Below are positions 1 through 7,022 of a DNA stretch of 9,320 nucleotides, piece after piece. The position numbers were made by a program, and so were the translations under genes. The notes under the pieces were generated by a model that saw only the letters and a program-made list of their open reading frames with translations, did not search any database and had not been told where the DNA came from. Source of the stretch: DASVBJ01 sp036375895 (GTDB taxonomy: Bacteria > Actinomycetota > Actinomycetes > JACCUZ01). How positions within the stretch are numbered: position 1 is the first letter of the stretch; every line of letters starts with the position of its first letter. The stretch covers positions 1-9,320 of the forward strand of contig DASVBJ010000109.1 in the NCBI GenBank assembly GCA_036375895.1. The letters are read 5' to 3'.

Positions 1-653
1 GCGACGACGAGGGGGACGACCCGCTTGAGCACCGGCACGCCCGCGGCGCCGAGCAGGTCGATCGGCTCCGCCTCCCGCCGTGGCGCGGTCGGCTGGGGCA
101 CGGCCTGCGCCGGCGGCGGGCCGGCCGCGGGGGCCTCGGCCTGCGCCGGCGGCACCTCTCCGGCTGCCGGGGGCGCCGCGACGGCGAGCGGCGGGGGCGG
201 CGGGGGCGGCGGGCCGGCGATCTCCTGCGCGAGGCAGTCGGCGAACTGCCCGATCAGCTTGCTGCCGACCTCGACCATCACCCCTCGGCCGAACTGCGCC
301 GGCTTCCCGGTGATCGCCAGGTCGGTGGTCACCGTCACCCGGGTGGAGCCGCCCTCGTCGTACAGCCTGCTCTCGACCTTCGCGGCCGCCGTGCCCGACC
401 CGCGGGCCTCCTTGCCGTGGGCGTCGAGCACGATCCGCCGCTCGTCCTCGTGCTTCTCGACGAACTTGGCCTGCCCCGCGTAGGTCACCTGGATCGGACC
501 GACCTTGACCTTGACCTTGCCGTGGACCGTCTCTCCGTCGAAGGAGTCGACCGACGCGCCCGGCATGCACGGCGCGATGCGCTCGACGTCGAGCAGAACG
601 TCCCAGGCCTGCGCGACCGGGACGGGTACGACGAACTCGTGCTCGAGCAGCAT
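1..653 (-). CDS. coxG: CoxG-family SRPBCC protein, C-terminus cut by the window edge
   Basis: CoxG proteins accompany aerobic CO-dehydrogenase-type molybdenum hydroxylases. They are linked to membrane attachment of the enzyme and, in mycobacterial form I systems, to quinone handling; that role is not shown for form II clusters. The 217 visible residues begin MLLEHEFVVPVPVAQAWDVL, followed by ERIAPCMPGASV (about 25-35) and a repeated KVKVKVGPI strand (about 46-54), which is the usual CoxG/SRPBCC opening. The fold runs to about residue 149. A Pro/Ala/Gly-rich linker containing PPAQA twice follows, then PIDLLGAAGVPVLKR and a hydrophobic stretch (197-217) that leaves the window and may begin a membrane anchor. 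The ATG is chosen because GGAGG lies 5 nt upstream and the SRPBCC fold starts immediately. It is the last visible gene of the minus-strand cox block, 167 bp after coxM. The family call is firm; the anchor is inferred. Confidence 0.93.
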   Translation of the reverse strand, partial: MLLEHEFVVPVPVAQAWDVLLDVERIAPCMPGASVDSFDGETVHGKVKVKVGPIQVTYAGQAKFVEKHEDERRIVLDAHGKEARGSGTAAAKVESRLYDEGGSTRVTVTTDLAITGKPAQFGRGVMVEVGSKLIGQFADCLAQEIAGPPPPPPPPLAVAAPPAAGEVPPAQAEAPAAGPPPAQAVPQPTAPRREAEPIDLLGAAGVPVLKRVVPLVV

Positions 654-658
654 CTCTG

Positions 659-714
659 CCTCCCTCTCCTCTGCACTGGCCTCTCCTCTGCGCTGGCCCC
701 TCCTCCGCACTGGC
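659..714 (-). repeat. Three tandem 17-bp repeats, each with a Shine-Dalgarno-like core, ahead of coxG
   Basis: On the plus strand the units are 664-680 (CTCTCCTCTGCACTGGC), 681-697 (one difference) and 698-714 (two differences from the first). On the coding (minus) strand each unit carries GAGGAGAG or GAGGAGGG, a purine-rich Shine-Dalgarno-like core. The real coxG ribosome-binding site (GGAGG, minus-strand 663-659, 5 nt before the ATG) follows the last copy. The repeat is directly visible. Any effect on ribosome loading or on length variation is inference. Confidence 0.85.
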
Positions 715-780
715 AGCGATCATGCACGTTCCGTCGGTGGCCTGCCGGGTCCGAGCGACGGAAGGTGCATGATCGCTGCC
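712..780. repeat. Near-perfect 25-bp inverted repeat with 19-nt loop
   Basis: The left arm, 712-736, begins GGCAGCGATCATGCAC. The right arm, 756-780, is its reverse complement with a single mismatch (G728 against G764). The loop is 737-755. A GU pair and a GC pair could extend the stem outward to 710-782. No U-run follows on either strand, so it does not look like a standard intrinsic terminator. It lies inside the probable coxM-coxG transcript and could be an RNA stability or processing hairpin, or a copy of a dispersed palindromic element. The first tandem 17-bp unit read from coxM (698-714) overlaps the outer end of this stem. Confidence 0.85.
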
Positions 781-791
781 GGGTTGGGTGG

Positions 792-817
792 GTCAGTCAG
801 TCAGTCAGTCAGTCAGT
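792..817. repeat. Tetranucleotide microsatellite, (GTCA)6 plus GT
   Basis: Six exact GTCA units run from 792 to 815, with a partial unit to 817. Read on the minus strand this is a TGAC repeat lying 3 bp beyond the coxM stop codon (823-821). Because the unit is 4 nt long and contains TGA, all three minus-strand frames meet a stop inside it. In the coxM frame a second TGA occurs at 811-809 and another every 12 nt. Confidence 0.95.
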
Positions 818-820
818 GGG

Positions 821-1675
821 TCAGCCGACCCCGGCGGCGGCCGTCAGGGCCCGGCGGGTCAGCACCCGGGCGAGGTGCTGGCGGTAGTCGGCCTGGCCGC
901 CGAGGTCGCTCGGGGGGCTGGTGCCGTCGGCGGCGTGACCGGCGGCCTCGGCGATCGCGTCGGTGGACGCGCCGGCGAGAGCCTGCTCGACCGCCCGCGC
1001 CCGCAGCGGCGTCGACCCCATGTTGGTGAGCCCGACGCGCGCCTCCGCGACCGAGCCGTTCGACCGCCGGACGACCGCGGCCACGCCCACGATCGCCCAC
1101 GCCTGGGCGACCCGGTGGAACTTCTCGTAGCGGTAGCCCCAGCCCTCGCCGAGCTTGGGCACCCGCACCTCGACGAGCACCTCGTCGGGGCCGATGGCCG
1201 TCTGCAGGTAGTCCTGGAAGAACTCCGCTGCCGGCACCGTGCGCCGCCCGCCGGCGCCGGCGATCACCAGCTCCGCGTCGAGCGCCAGCGCCACCGCGGG
1301 CAGGTCACCCGCGGGGTCGGCGTGCGCGAGGCCGCCCCCGAACGTCCCACGGTGGCGTACGGCGGGGTCGGCGACCGTCTCGGTCGCCTCGGCGATCAGA
1401 CCGCAGTGCTCCCGGACGAGGGGGTCGTGGATCACGTCGTCATGGGTCGTCATCGCGCCGATCACGAGGTGGTCGCCGTCCTCGCGCACCCCGCGCAGCT
1501 CGGCGACCCGGCCGACGTCGACCAGCACCTCGGGGTAGGCGAGCCGCAGCCGCAGCAGCGGGATCAGCGACTGGCCGCCCGCCAGGACCTTGGCGTCGTC
1601 GCCGTGCTCACGGAGGGCGGCGAGGGCTTCGTCGAGCGAGCCGGCCCGCACGTAGTCGAACTGGGCGGGGATCAC
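821..1675 (-). CDS. coxM: Molybdenum hydroxylase FAD-binding (medium) subunit, CoxM type
   Basis: This is the flavoprotein subunit of a CO-dehydrogenase/xanthine-dehydrogenase-type enzyme. It takes electrons from the [2Fe-2S] clusters of CoxS and passes them to the acceptor; the enzyme is cytoplasmic or attached to the inner face of the membrane. The 284-residue product has the family length. The first FAD motif AGGQS is at 32-36, GAMTTHDDV at 73-81, and the second FAD motif RHRGTFGGGLAHADPAGD at 107-124 (the family usually has TIGGS, here TFGGG). The C-terminal CO_deh_flav_C-like domain follows from about 175. The start is GTG. The GTGA at 1675-1672 overlaps the coxL1 stop by 4 bp, and GGGAGGT lies 6 nt upstream inside the end of coxL1, which supports this start and coupled translation. 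The stop touches a TGAC microsatellite. Confidence 0.96.
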   Translation of the reverse strand: MIPAQFDYVRAGSLDEALAALREHGDDAKVLAGGQSLIPLLRLRLAYPEVLVDVGRVAELRGVREDGDHLVIGAMTTHDDVIHDPLVREHCGLIAEATETVADPAVRHRGTFGGGLAHADPAGDLPAVALALDAELVIAGAGGRRTVPAAEFFQDYLQTAIGPDEVLVEVRVPKLGEGWGYRYEKFHRVAQAWAIVGVAAVVRRSNGSVAEARVGLTNMGSTPLRARAVEQALAGASTDAIAEAAGHAADGTSPPSDLGGQADYRQHLARVLTRRALTAAAGVG

Positions 1676-4122
1676 CGGGCACCTCCCGCAGTCGTCTCCG
1701 TCGTCGGGCCGCCGTAGGCGACGGTGCCGCCGGCGGCGCGGTCACCGCCGGCCGAGCCGGCGTCGTGGATGGCTCGCCACACGCGTTCCGGCGTGCAAGC
1801 CATCCGGATGTCGTCGACGCCGAGGTGGCGCACCGCGTCGACCACCGCGTTGACCACGGCCGGGGTCGACGCGATCGTGCCGGCCTCGCCGACACCCTTG
1901 ACGCCCAACGGGTTGGTGGTCGAGGGCGTCTCGGTGCGATCGGTGGTGAACGACGGCAGGTCGGGAGCGGCGGGCACCAGGTAGTCCACCAGGCTGCCCG
2001 TGACCAGGTTGCCGTCCGCGTCGTAGACGGCCTCCTCGTAGAGCGCCTGCGCGATGCCCTGCGCGAGCCCGCCGTGCACCTGCCCCTCGACGATCATCGG
2101 GTTGACGACCTTGCCGATGTCGTCGACGCACACGTAGGACCGGATCTTCGTCATCCCGGTCTCGGTGTCGACCTCGACGGCGCACAGGTGGGTCCCGTGC
2201 GGGAAGGAGAACGTCTGCGGGTCCATCGTGCAGTTGGCCTGCAGCGTCGGCTCGACGCCGTCCGGCAGCTCGTGGCAGGTGAACGCCTCGAAGGCGACCT
2301 CCTGGATCGTCTTGCTCGACCCGGGAATGCCTCGCACGCTGAACGCGCCGTCCTTGAACTCGAGGTCACCGGGGTCGGCCTCGAGCATGTGGGCGGCCAC
2401 CAGCTTGGCCTTCTCGACCACCCGCTCGGCGGCCGCGACGACCGCCATGCCGCCGACGACCAGCGACCGGGAGCCGTAGGTGTCCATGCCGTACGGCGAG
2501 GTCGCGGTGTCGCCGTGGATGACGGTGATGTCGTCCGGGTCGACCCCGAGCTGGTCCGCGGCGATCTGGCTCCAGGCGGTGACGTGGCCCTGGCCGTGCG
2601 GCGACGTGCCGGTGACCACCTCGACCTTCCCGGTGGGCAGCACCCGGACGGTGGCGTGCTCCCAGCCTCCCGCGACGTACTTCAGCGACGACAGGATCCG
2701 CGACGGGGCGAGCCCGCACATCTCGGTGAACGTCGAGATGCCGATGCCGAGCTGGACCGGGTCGTTGCGGTCGCGACGCTCCTTCTGCTCGGCCCGCAGC
2801 GCGTCGTAGCCGAACAGCTCGACGGCCTTCGCGGTCGCGGCCTCGTAGTTGCCGCTGTCGTAGGTCATCCCCGAGATCGTGTTGTACGGGAACTCGTCGT
2901 GCTCGATCCAGTTCCTCCGGCGCAGCTCGAGCGGGTCCATGCCGAGCTCGGCCGCGAGGTCGTCCATCAGCCGCTCGATCGCGTACGTCGCCTCCGGCCG
3001 GCCCGCGCCGCGGTAGGCGTCGGTCGGGGTGGTCGTCGTGAAGACGCCGGTGCAGGTGAAGTCGTAGGCCTCCATCTTGTAGATCGAGTGGTACATCCAG
3101 GCGCCGAGGATCGGGATGCCCGGGGTGATGATCATCAGGTAGGCCCCCATGTTGGCGAGCAGGTCGACCCGCATCCCGAGGATCTTGCCGTCGTTCGTGA
3201 CGGCCAGCTCGACCTCCTGCAGCTGGTCGCGGCCGTGGTGGGTGGCCTGCGCGTTCTCGCTGCGGGTCTCCGTCCACTTCACCGGCCGGCCGATCTCCTG
3301 CGCCACGACCGCCGCGATGCACTCCTCGCGGTAGAACTGCAGCTTGGACCCGAAGCCGCCGCCGACGTCGGGCGCGACGACCCGCAGCTTCTGCTCGGGG
3401 ATGCCGGCGGTCAGGGACAGCAGGACGCGCACGATGTGCGGGATCTGGGTGGACGACCAGAGCGTCAGCTCACCCTCGGGACCGGTCGGGGCGGCGATCA
3501 CCGCGCGCGGCTCCATCGCCATCGGGATCAGCCGCTGGTTGACGTAGCGCCGGGTGAACACCCGGTCGGCCTTGGCCCTCGCGGCCTCGTAGTCGCCCCC
3601 TGCCAGCTTCCACGTGTAGCACTTGTTGGTGCCGCTCTCCGCGTGCACCAGGTCGGCACCGTCCGCGAGCGCCGCCTCCATGTCGAGCACCGGCGGCAGC
3701 GGCTCGTAGTCGACCTCGATCGCCTCGAGGGCGTCGGCCGCCTGGTAGCGGTCCTGGGCCACGACCACGGCGACCGCGTCGCCGACGAACCGAACGGTGT
3801 CCTTGGCCAGCGGCGGGTACGGCGGCATCACGATGTCGTCGGTGACCGGCCAGACGCACGGCATCGAGCCGAGCTTGTCGCCGAGCTCCACGGCGGAGAA
3901 GGCCGCCACGACGCCGGGCCGGTCCTTGGCTCCGGACACGTCGATGCGGGTTATCTGCGCGTGCGCCATCGGGCTGCGCAGGATGGCCATGTGCAGCATG
4001 CCCGGCACGGTGAGGTTGTCGGTCCAGCTGGTGCGCCCGGTGACGAGCCGGGCGTCCTCCTTGCGGCGCAGCGGCTGCCCGACCACGGCCTCCCTCGTCG
4101 TGCGCTCGGCGGTGTCGGTCAT
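1672..4122 (-). CDS. coxL: Form II CODH-type molybdopterin-binding large subunit (coxL1)
   Basis: This is the catalytic subunit holding the molybdenum-cytosine-dinucleotide cofactor, 816 residues. The N-terminal a/b-hammerhead domain starts at PLRRKEDARLVTGR (17-30). Cofactor-binding segments follow: VGGGFGSK at 253-260, the active-site loop AYRGAGR at 369-375, GQGH at 510-513, and the probable catalytic Glu746 in KGVGEAG. AYRGAGR marks form II; proven CO oxidisers carry AYxCSFR, so CO should not be assumed as substrate. A Gly/Ala/Thr-rich tail of about 28 residues follows the conserved TPERVWRAIHDA end. The ATG at 4122 is preferred because it overlaps the coxS stop as ATGA and is followed at once by the family N-terminus. 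The frame stays open upstream to 4677, but that stretch is antisense-like shadow over coxS. Gene order S-L-M matches form II operons. Confidence 0.96.
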   Translation of the reverse strand: MTDTAERTTREAVVGQPLRRKEDARLVTGRTSWTDNLTVPGMLHMAILRSPMAHAQITRIDVSGAKDRPGVVAAFSAVELGDKLGSMPCVWPVTDDIVMPPYPPLAKDTVRFVGDAVAVVVAQDRYQAADALEAIEVDYEPLPPVLDMEAALADGADLVHAESGTNKCYTWKLAGGDYEAARAKADRVFTRRYVNQRLIPMAMEPRAVIAAPTGPEGELTLWSSTQIPHIVRVLLSLTAGIPEQKLRVVAPDVGGGFGSKLQFYREECIAAVVAQEIGRPVKWTETRSENAQATHHGRDQLQEVELAVTNDGKILGMRVDLLANMGAYLMIITPGIPILGAWMYHSIYKMEAYDFTCTGVFTTTTPTDAYRGAGRPEATYAIERLMDDLAAELGMDPLELRRRNWIEHDEFPYNTISGMTYDSGNYEAATAKAVELFGYDALRAEQKERRDRNDPVQLGIGISTFTEMCGLAPSRILSSLKYVAGGWEHATVRVLPTGKVEVVTGTSPHGQGHVTAWSQIAADQLGVDPDDITVIHGDTATSPYGMDTYGSRSLVVGGMAVVAAAERVVEKAKLVAAHMLEADPGDLEFKDGAFSVRGIPGSSKTIQEVAFEAFTCHELPDGVEPTLQANCTMDPQTFSFPHGTHLCAVEVDTETGMTKIRSYVCVDDIGKVVNPMIVEGQVHGGLAQGIAQALYEEAVYDADGNLVTGSLVDYLVPAAPDLPSFTTDRTETPSTTNPLGVKGVGEAGTIASTPAVVNAVVDAVRHLGVDDIRMACTPERVWRAIHDAGSAGGDRAAGGTVAYGGPTTETTAGGAR

Positions 4123-4583
4123 CGCGCACCTCCCTGCGCCGCCATCTGCACGGCCTTCACGATGTTGTGGTAGCCGGTGCAGCGGCAGAGGTTGCCCTCG
4201 AGACCGTCGCGGATCTCGTCCTCGGTCGGGTCCGGGTTGTGGCTCAGCAGGTCGACCGAGGCCAGGATCATCCCCGGGGTGCAGTAGCCGCACTGCAGCG
4301 CGTGGCACTCCTTGAACGCCTTCTGCACCGGGTGCCACTCGCCGTCCGCGAGCCCCTCGATCGTGGTGACCTCGGAGCCGTCCGCCTGTACGGCGAGCAC
4401 GGCACAGGACTTGACGCTGCGCCCGTCGAGCAGCACGGTGCACGACCCGCAGTTGCTGGTGTCGCAGCCGACGACCGTGCCGACCTTGCCCACCCGGTCG
4501 CGCAGGTAGTGCACGAGCAGGAGCCGGGGCTCGACGTCGTCCTCGCAGCGTTGCCCGTCGACCGTGACCGTGATCTGGACCAT
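4119..4583 (-). CDS. coxS: Molybdenum hydroxylase [2Fe-2S] small subunit, CoxS type
   Basis: This is the electron-transfer subunit linking the molybdenum site of CoxL to the FAD of CoxM, 154 residues, the usual length. The N-terminal plant-ferredoxin-type cluster is bound by Cys40, Cys45, Cys48 and Cys60 (GCDTSNCGSC, then KSC). The C-terminal helical domain binds the second cluster through Cys98, Cys101, Cys133 and Cys135 (QCGYCTPGM and CRCTGY). All eight ligands are present. The ATG at 4583 is chosen because MVQITVTVDGQ is the normal family N-terminus and a GAGGGGAG ribosome-binding site lies about 6 nt upstream. The frame is open further upstream, but that sequence is Arg/Ala-rich and resembles nothing known. 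Its stop overlaps the coxL1 start by 4 bp (ATGA). As the only small subunit in view, it could serve both large subunits. Confidence 0.97.
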   Translation of the reverse strand: MVQITVTVDGQRCEDDVEPRLLLVHYLRDRVGKVGTVVGCDTSNCGSCTVLLDGRSVKSCAVLAVQADGSEVTTIEGLADGEWHPVQKAFKECHALQCGYCTPGMILASVDLLSHNPDPTEDEIRDGLEGNLCRCTGYHNIVKAVQMAAQGGAR

Positions 4584-4713
4584 CAACCGCTCCCCTCGCC
4601 GTGCGCCTCTGATTACGGCGGGGTCGGTGCGGCGCGCGGCCGCAGCGGCCCCGTCGAACGACTCCTTGCGCAGCCAACCACCCCGCGGCGTCCGGCGGAA
4701 CCCCTCAACCGGA
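4584..4713 (-). other. 130-bp spacer between coxL2 and coxS
   Basis: Read on the minus strand, this gap follows the coxL2 TGA and ends with the coxS ribosome-binding site. It contains a short odd palindrome, GGCCGCAGCGGCC (4638-4650), of a kind common in GC-rich DNA. I see no convincing promoter and no U-tailed terminator, so transcription may continue from coxL2 into coxS. The reading frame leading into coxS is open across the gap, but its predicted residues (rich in Arg, Ala and Gly) resemble no family I know. Confidence 0.5.
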
Positions 4714-6996
4714 TCAAGATCTGTGCAGCGCCCGCCACACCCGCTCCGGCGTGCACGGCACCGCCACCTCGCCCACGCCGAGGTGACGCAGAGCGTCGTG
4801 CACGGCGCCGACGACCGCTGGCACGGCGGCGATGGCACCCGCCTCGCCGGCGCCCTTCGCGCCCAGCGGTGTGGCCGGCGACGGCGTGCAGGTGCGGTCG
4901 GTGACGAAGGATGGAAGATCGGGCGCCGCCGGGACGGTCAGGTCGGCGAGGGTGGAGGTGACGAGGTTGCCGGCCCCGTCGTACGCGATCTCCTCGTAGA
5001 GCGCCTCGCCGATGCCCTGCGCCACGCCGCCGTGGACCTGGCCGTCGACGATCAGCGGGTTGACGACGGTGCCCACGTCGTCGACCGCGACGTAGCGGCG
5101 CACCCGCACGTGACCGGTCTCGGTGTCGACCTCGACGGCCGCGAGGTGGCAGCCGTGCGGGTAGGTCAGCGTGCCGGCGCGGCTGCCGCACACCGAGGTG
5201 AGGCCGGGCTCGGCGCCGGCGGCCCCGTCGTACGACCGCAGCGCGACCTCCCGCAGCGCGACCGCCGCGGTCGGCGTGCCCTTGACCCGGAACGCGCCCT
5301 CGACCAGCTCGAGGTCGGCGGGGTCGGCCTCCAGCAGTTCCGCGGCGAGCGCCCGCGCCTTGTCGCGGGTGCGCAGCGCGGCCTCGTGCACCGCCGCCCC
5401 GACGACGATCAGCGAGCGCGAGCCGTAGCTGTCGAAGCCGTGCGGCGCCGTGGCCGTGTCGCCGTGGATGACACGTACGTCGTCGAACGGCACCCCGAGG
5501 ACGCCCGAGACCAGCTGGCTCCAGGAGGTGGCGTGCCCGGTGCCGTAGGGCGAGGAGCCGACGACGACCTCCGCGCCGCCGGTCGGCAGCAGCCGGACGG
5601 TCGCGGTCTCCCGGGCGTCCCGGGCGTACTGGATCTCCCCGCCGCAGGCCTCGACGTAGGTGGAGACGCCGATGCCGAGCTGCACCGGGTCACCGGCCGC
5701 CCGCCGCGCCCGCTGCTCGGTGCGCAGCTCGTCGTAGCCGAACAGCGCGAGCGCCCGCTCGGTCGATGCGGCGTGGTCGCCGACGTCGTAGGTCTCGCCG
5801 CCGAGGGACGCGTAGGGGAACTCGGTCACCCAGTTGCGGCGGCGCAGCTCGACCGGGTCGATGCCGAGCTCGGCCGCCACCTCGTCGACCGCCCGCTCGA
5901 TCGCGTAGGTGGCCTCCGGCCGGCCCGCGCCACGGTAGGCGCCGACCGGCGTGCGGTTGGTGAGCACTCCGGTCGCGGTGAGCGAGTAGGCCTCGAACCG
6001 GTAGATGCCCGGGTACATCGTCGCGCCGCCCAGCGCCGAGCCGGCGCCGACCGGGCTGATGTACGCGCCGACGTCGGCGACGAGGCGCACCTCGAGGCCG
6101 AGCAGCCGGCCGTCCCGGGTGGCCGCGACGGACACCTCCTGCTCGATCACCCGGCCGTGCGTGGTGGCGGCCAGGTCCTCGCTGCGGGTGGCTGTCCAGG
6201 CGACCGGGCGGCCGAGGCGGCGGGCGGCCTCCAGCACGACGATGTCCTCGGCGTACGTGCAGACCTTGCCACCGAAGGCGCCGCCCACGTCCGGCGCGAC
6301 GACCCGCAGCCGGGCGGCCGGCAGTCCCGTCGCCCGCGCCAGCTCGTGGCGCACGATGTGCGGTGTCTGGGTGGACGACCAGACCGTGAAGCCGTCACCG
6401 TCGGGCCCGGCGACCACGCAGCGCGGCTCCATCGCGACCGGCGCCACCCTGGGCAGCGCGAAGCGGCGGCGGACCACGACGTCCGCGGCAGCGACGGCGG
6501 CCGCGAGGTCGCCGGCCGCCTGCTCGTGCTCGAAGCAGACGTTCCCGGGCACGTGGTCGTGGACGAGGACCGGCGAGGTGAGGGCGGCGCGCGCGTCGCC
6601 GACGACGGGCAGCGGCTCGTAGTCGACCTCGACCGCCTCCAGGGCATCGGCGGCGGCGGCCGCGGTGCGCGCGACCACGGCGACGACCGGCTCGCCGGGG
6701 TAGCGGACCGTCCCCACCGCGAGCGGCTGCTGCACCGGCTGCGGGCGGCTCCGGTCGCGGCCGATCGTCCGGATGCCCTGGGGGCCGAGGGTGAGATCGT
6801 CACCGGTGTAGGCCGCGACCACGCCGGGCCGGCCCAGCACGCCCGCGACGTCGACCCGGCGCAGGCGCCCGTGGGGCACCGGGCTGCGGAGGAACGCGAC
6901 GTGCAGGGTCCCTGGTGGCCGGACGTTGGCGGTCCACGTCGTACGACCGGTCACGAGCCGGTCGTCCTCCTTGCGGCGCTGCGGGTCGCCGATCAT
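4714..6996 (-). CDS. coxL: Second form II CODH-type molybdopterin-binding large subunit (coxL2)
   Basis: This is a paralogue of coxL1, 760 residues, with the full molybdenum-hydroxylase large-subunit architecture. The N-terminus is PQRRKEDDRLVTGR (5-18). Cofactor segments are VGGAFGGK at 237-244, AYRGAGR at 353-359 (form II loop), and Glu718 in KGAGEAG (probable catalytic base). The two large subunits align clearly over long blocks by eye, so both belong to one subfamily. One difference stands out: the conserved GQGH is GTGH here (485-488), replacing the Gln kept in coxL1. coxL2 also lacks the C-terminal tail of coxL1. The ATG at 6996 has a GAGGAGG site 4 nt upstream. It is the first gene of the minus-strand block, divergent from the aminotransferase, and has no small or medium subunit of its own in view. 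It may use the coxS and coxM products; that is inference. Confidence 0.95.
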   Translation of the reverse strand: MIGDPQRRKEDDRLVTGRTTWTANVRPPGTLHVAFLRSPVPHGRLRRVDVAGVLGRPGVVAAYTGDDLTLGPQGIRTIGRDRSRPQPVQQPLAVGTVRYPGEPVVAVVARTAAAAADALEAVEVDYEPLPVVGDARAALTSPVLVHDHVPGNVCFEHEQAAGDLAAAVAAADVVVRRRFALPRVAPVAMEPRCVVAGPDGDGFTVWSSTQTPHIVRHELARATGLPAARLRVVAPDVGGAFGGKVCTYAEDIVVLEAARRLGRPVAWTATRSEDLAATTHGRVIEQEVSVAATRDGRLLGLEVRLVADVGAYISPVGAGSALGGATMYPGIYRFEAYSLTATGVLTNRTPVGAYRGAGRPEATYAIERAVDEVAAELGIDPVELRRRNWVTEFPYASLGGETYDVGDHAASTERALALFGYDELRTEQRARRAAGDPVQLGIGVSTYVEACGGEIQYARDARETATVRLLPTGGAEVVVGSSPYGTGHATSWSQLVSGVLGVPFDDVRVIHGDTATAPHGFDSYGSRSLIVVGAAVHEAALRTRDKARALAAELLEADPADLELVEGAFRVKGTPTAAVALREVALRSYDGAAGAEPGLTSVCGSRAGTLTYPHGCHLAAVEVDTETGHVRVRRYVAVDDVGTVVNPLIVDGQVHGGVAQGIGEALYEEIAYDGAGNLVTSTLADLTVPAAPDLPSFVTDRTCTPSPATPLGAKGAGEAGAIAAVPAVVGAVHDALRHLGVGEVAVPCTPERVWRALHRS

Positions 6997-7022
6997 GCCG
7001 CCTCCTCACGCCCCCGAGCGTG

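Noticed and set aside
25..483. Plus-strand Gly/Ala-rich frame opposite coxG
   Set aside because: It is a shadow of the coxG linker's Pro/Ala codons and has no ribosome-binding site or recognisable domain.
712..780. Intrinsic terminator after coxM
   Set aside because: The stem is strong, but no U-run follows on either strand and coxG continues in the same direction with its own ribosome-binding site.
659..817. CRISPR array
   Set aside because: The repeats here are contiguous tandem units or an inverted pair. There are no regular unique spacers and no cas genes.
1765..4173. Open plus-strand frame of about 800 codons opposite coxL1
   Set aside because: The predicted protein is rich in Arg, Gly, His and Val with no recognisable motif. 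It mirrors the codon bias of coxL1 and coxS on the other strand, a common artefact in GC-rich genomes.
4584..4838. N-terminal extension of coxS, or a small gene, from the open frame upstream of 4583
   Set aside because: The added residues overlap the end of coxL2 and resemble no family. MVQITVTVDGQ at 4583 is the normal CoxS start and has its own ribosome-binding site.
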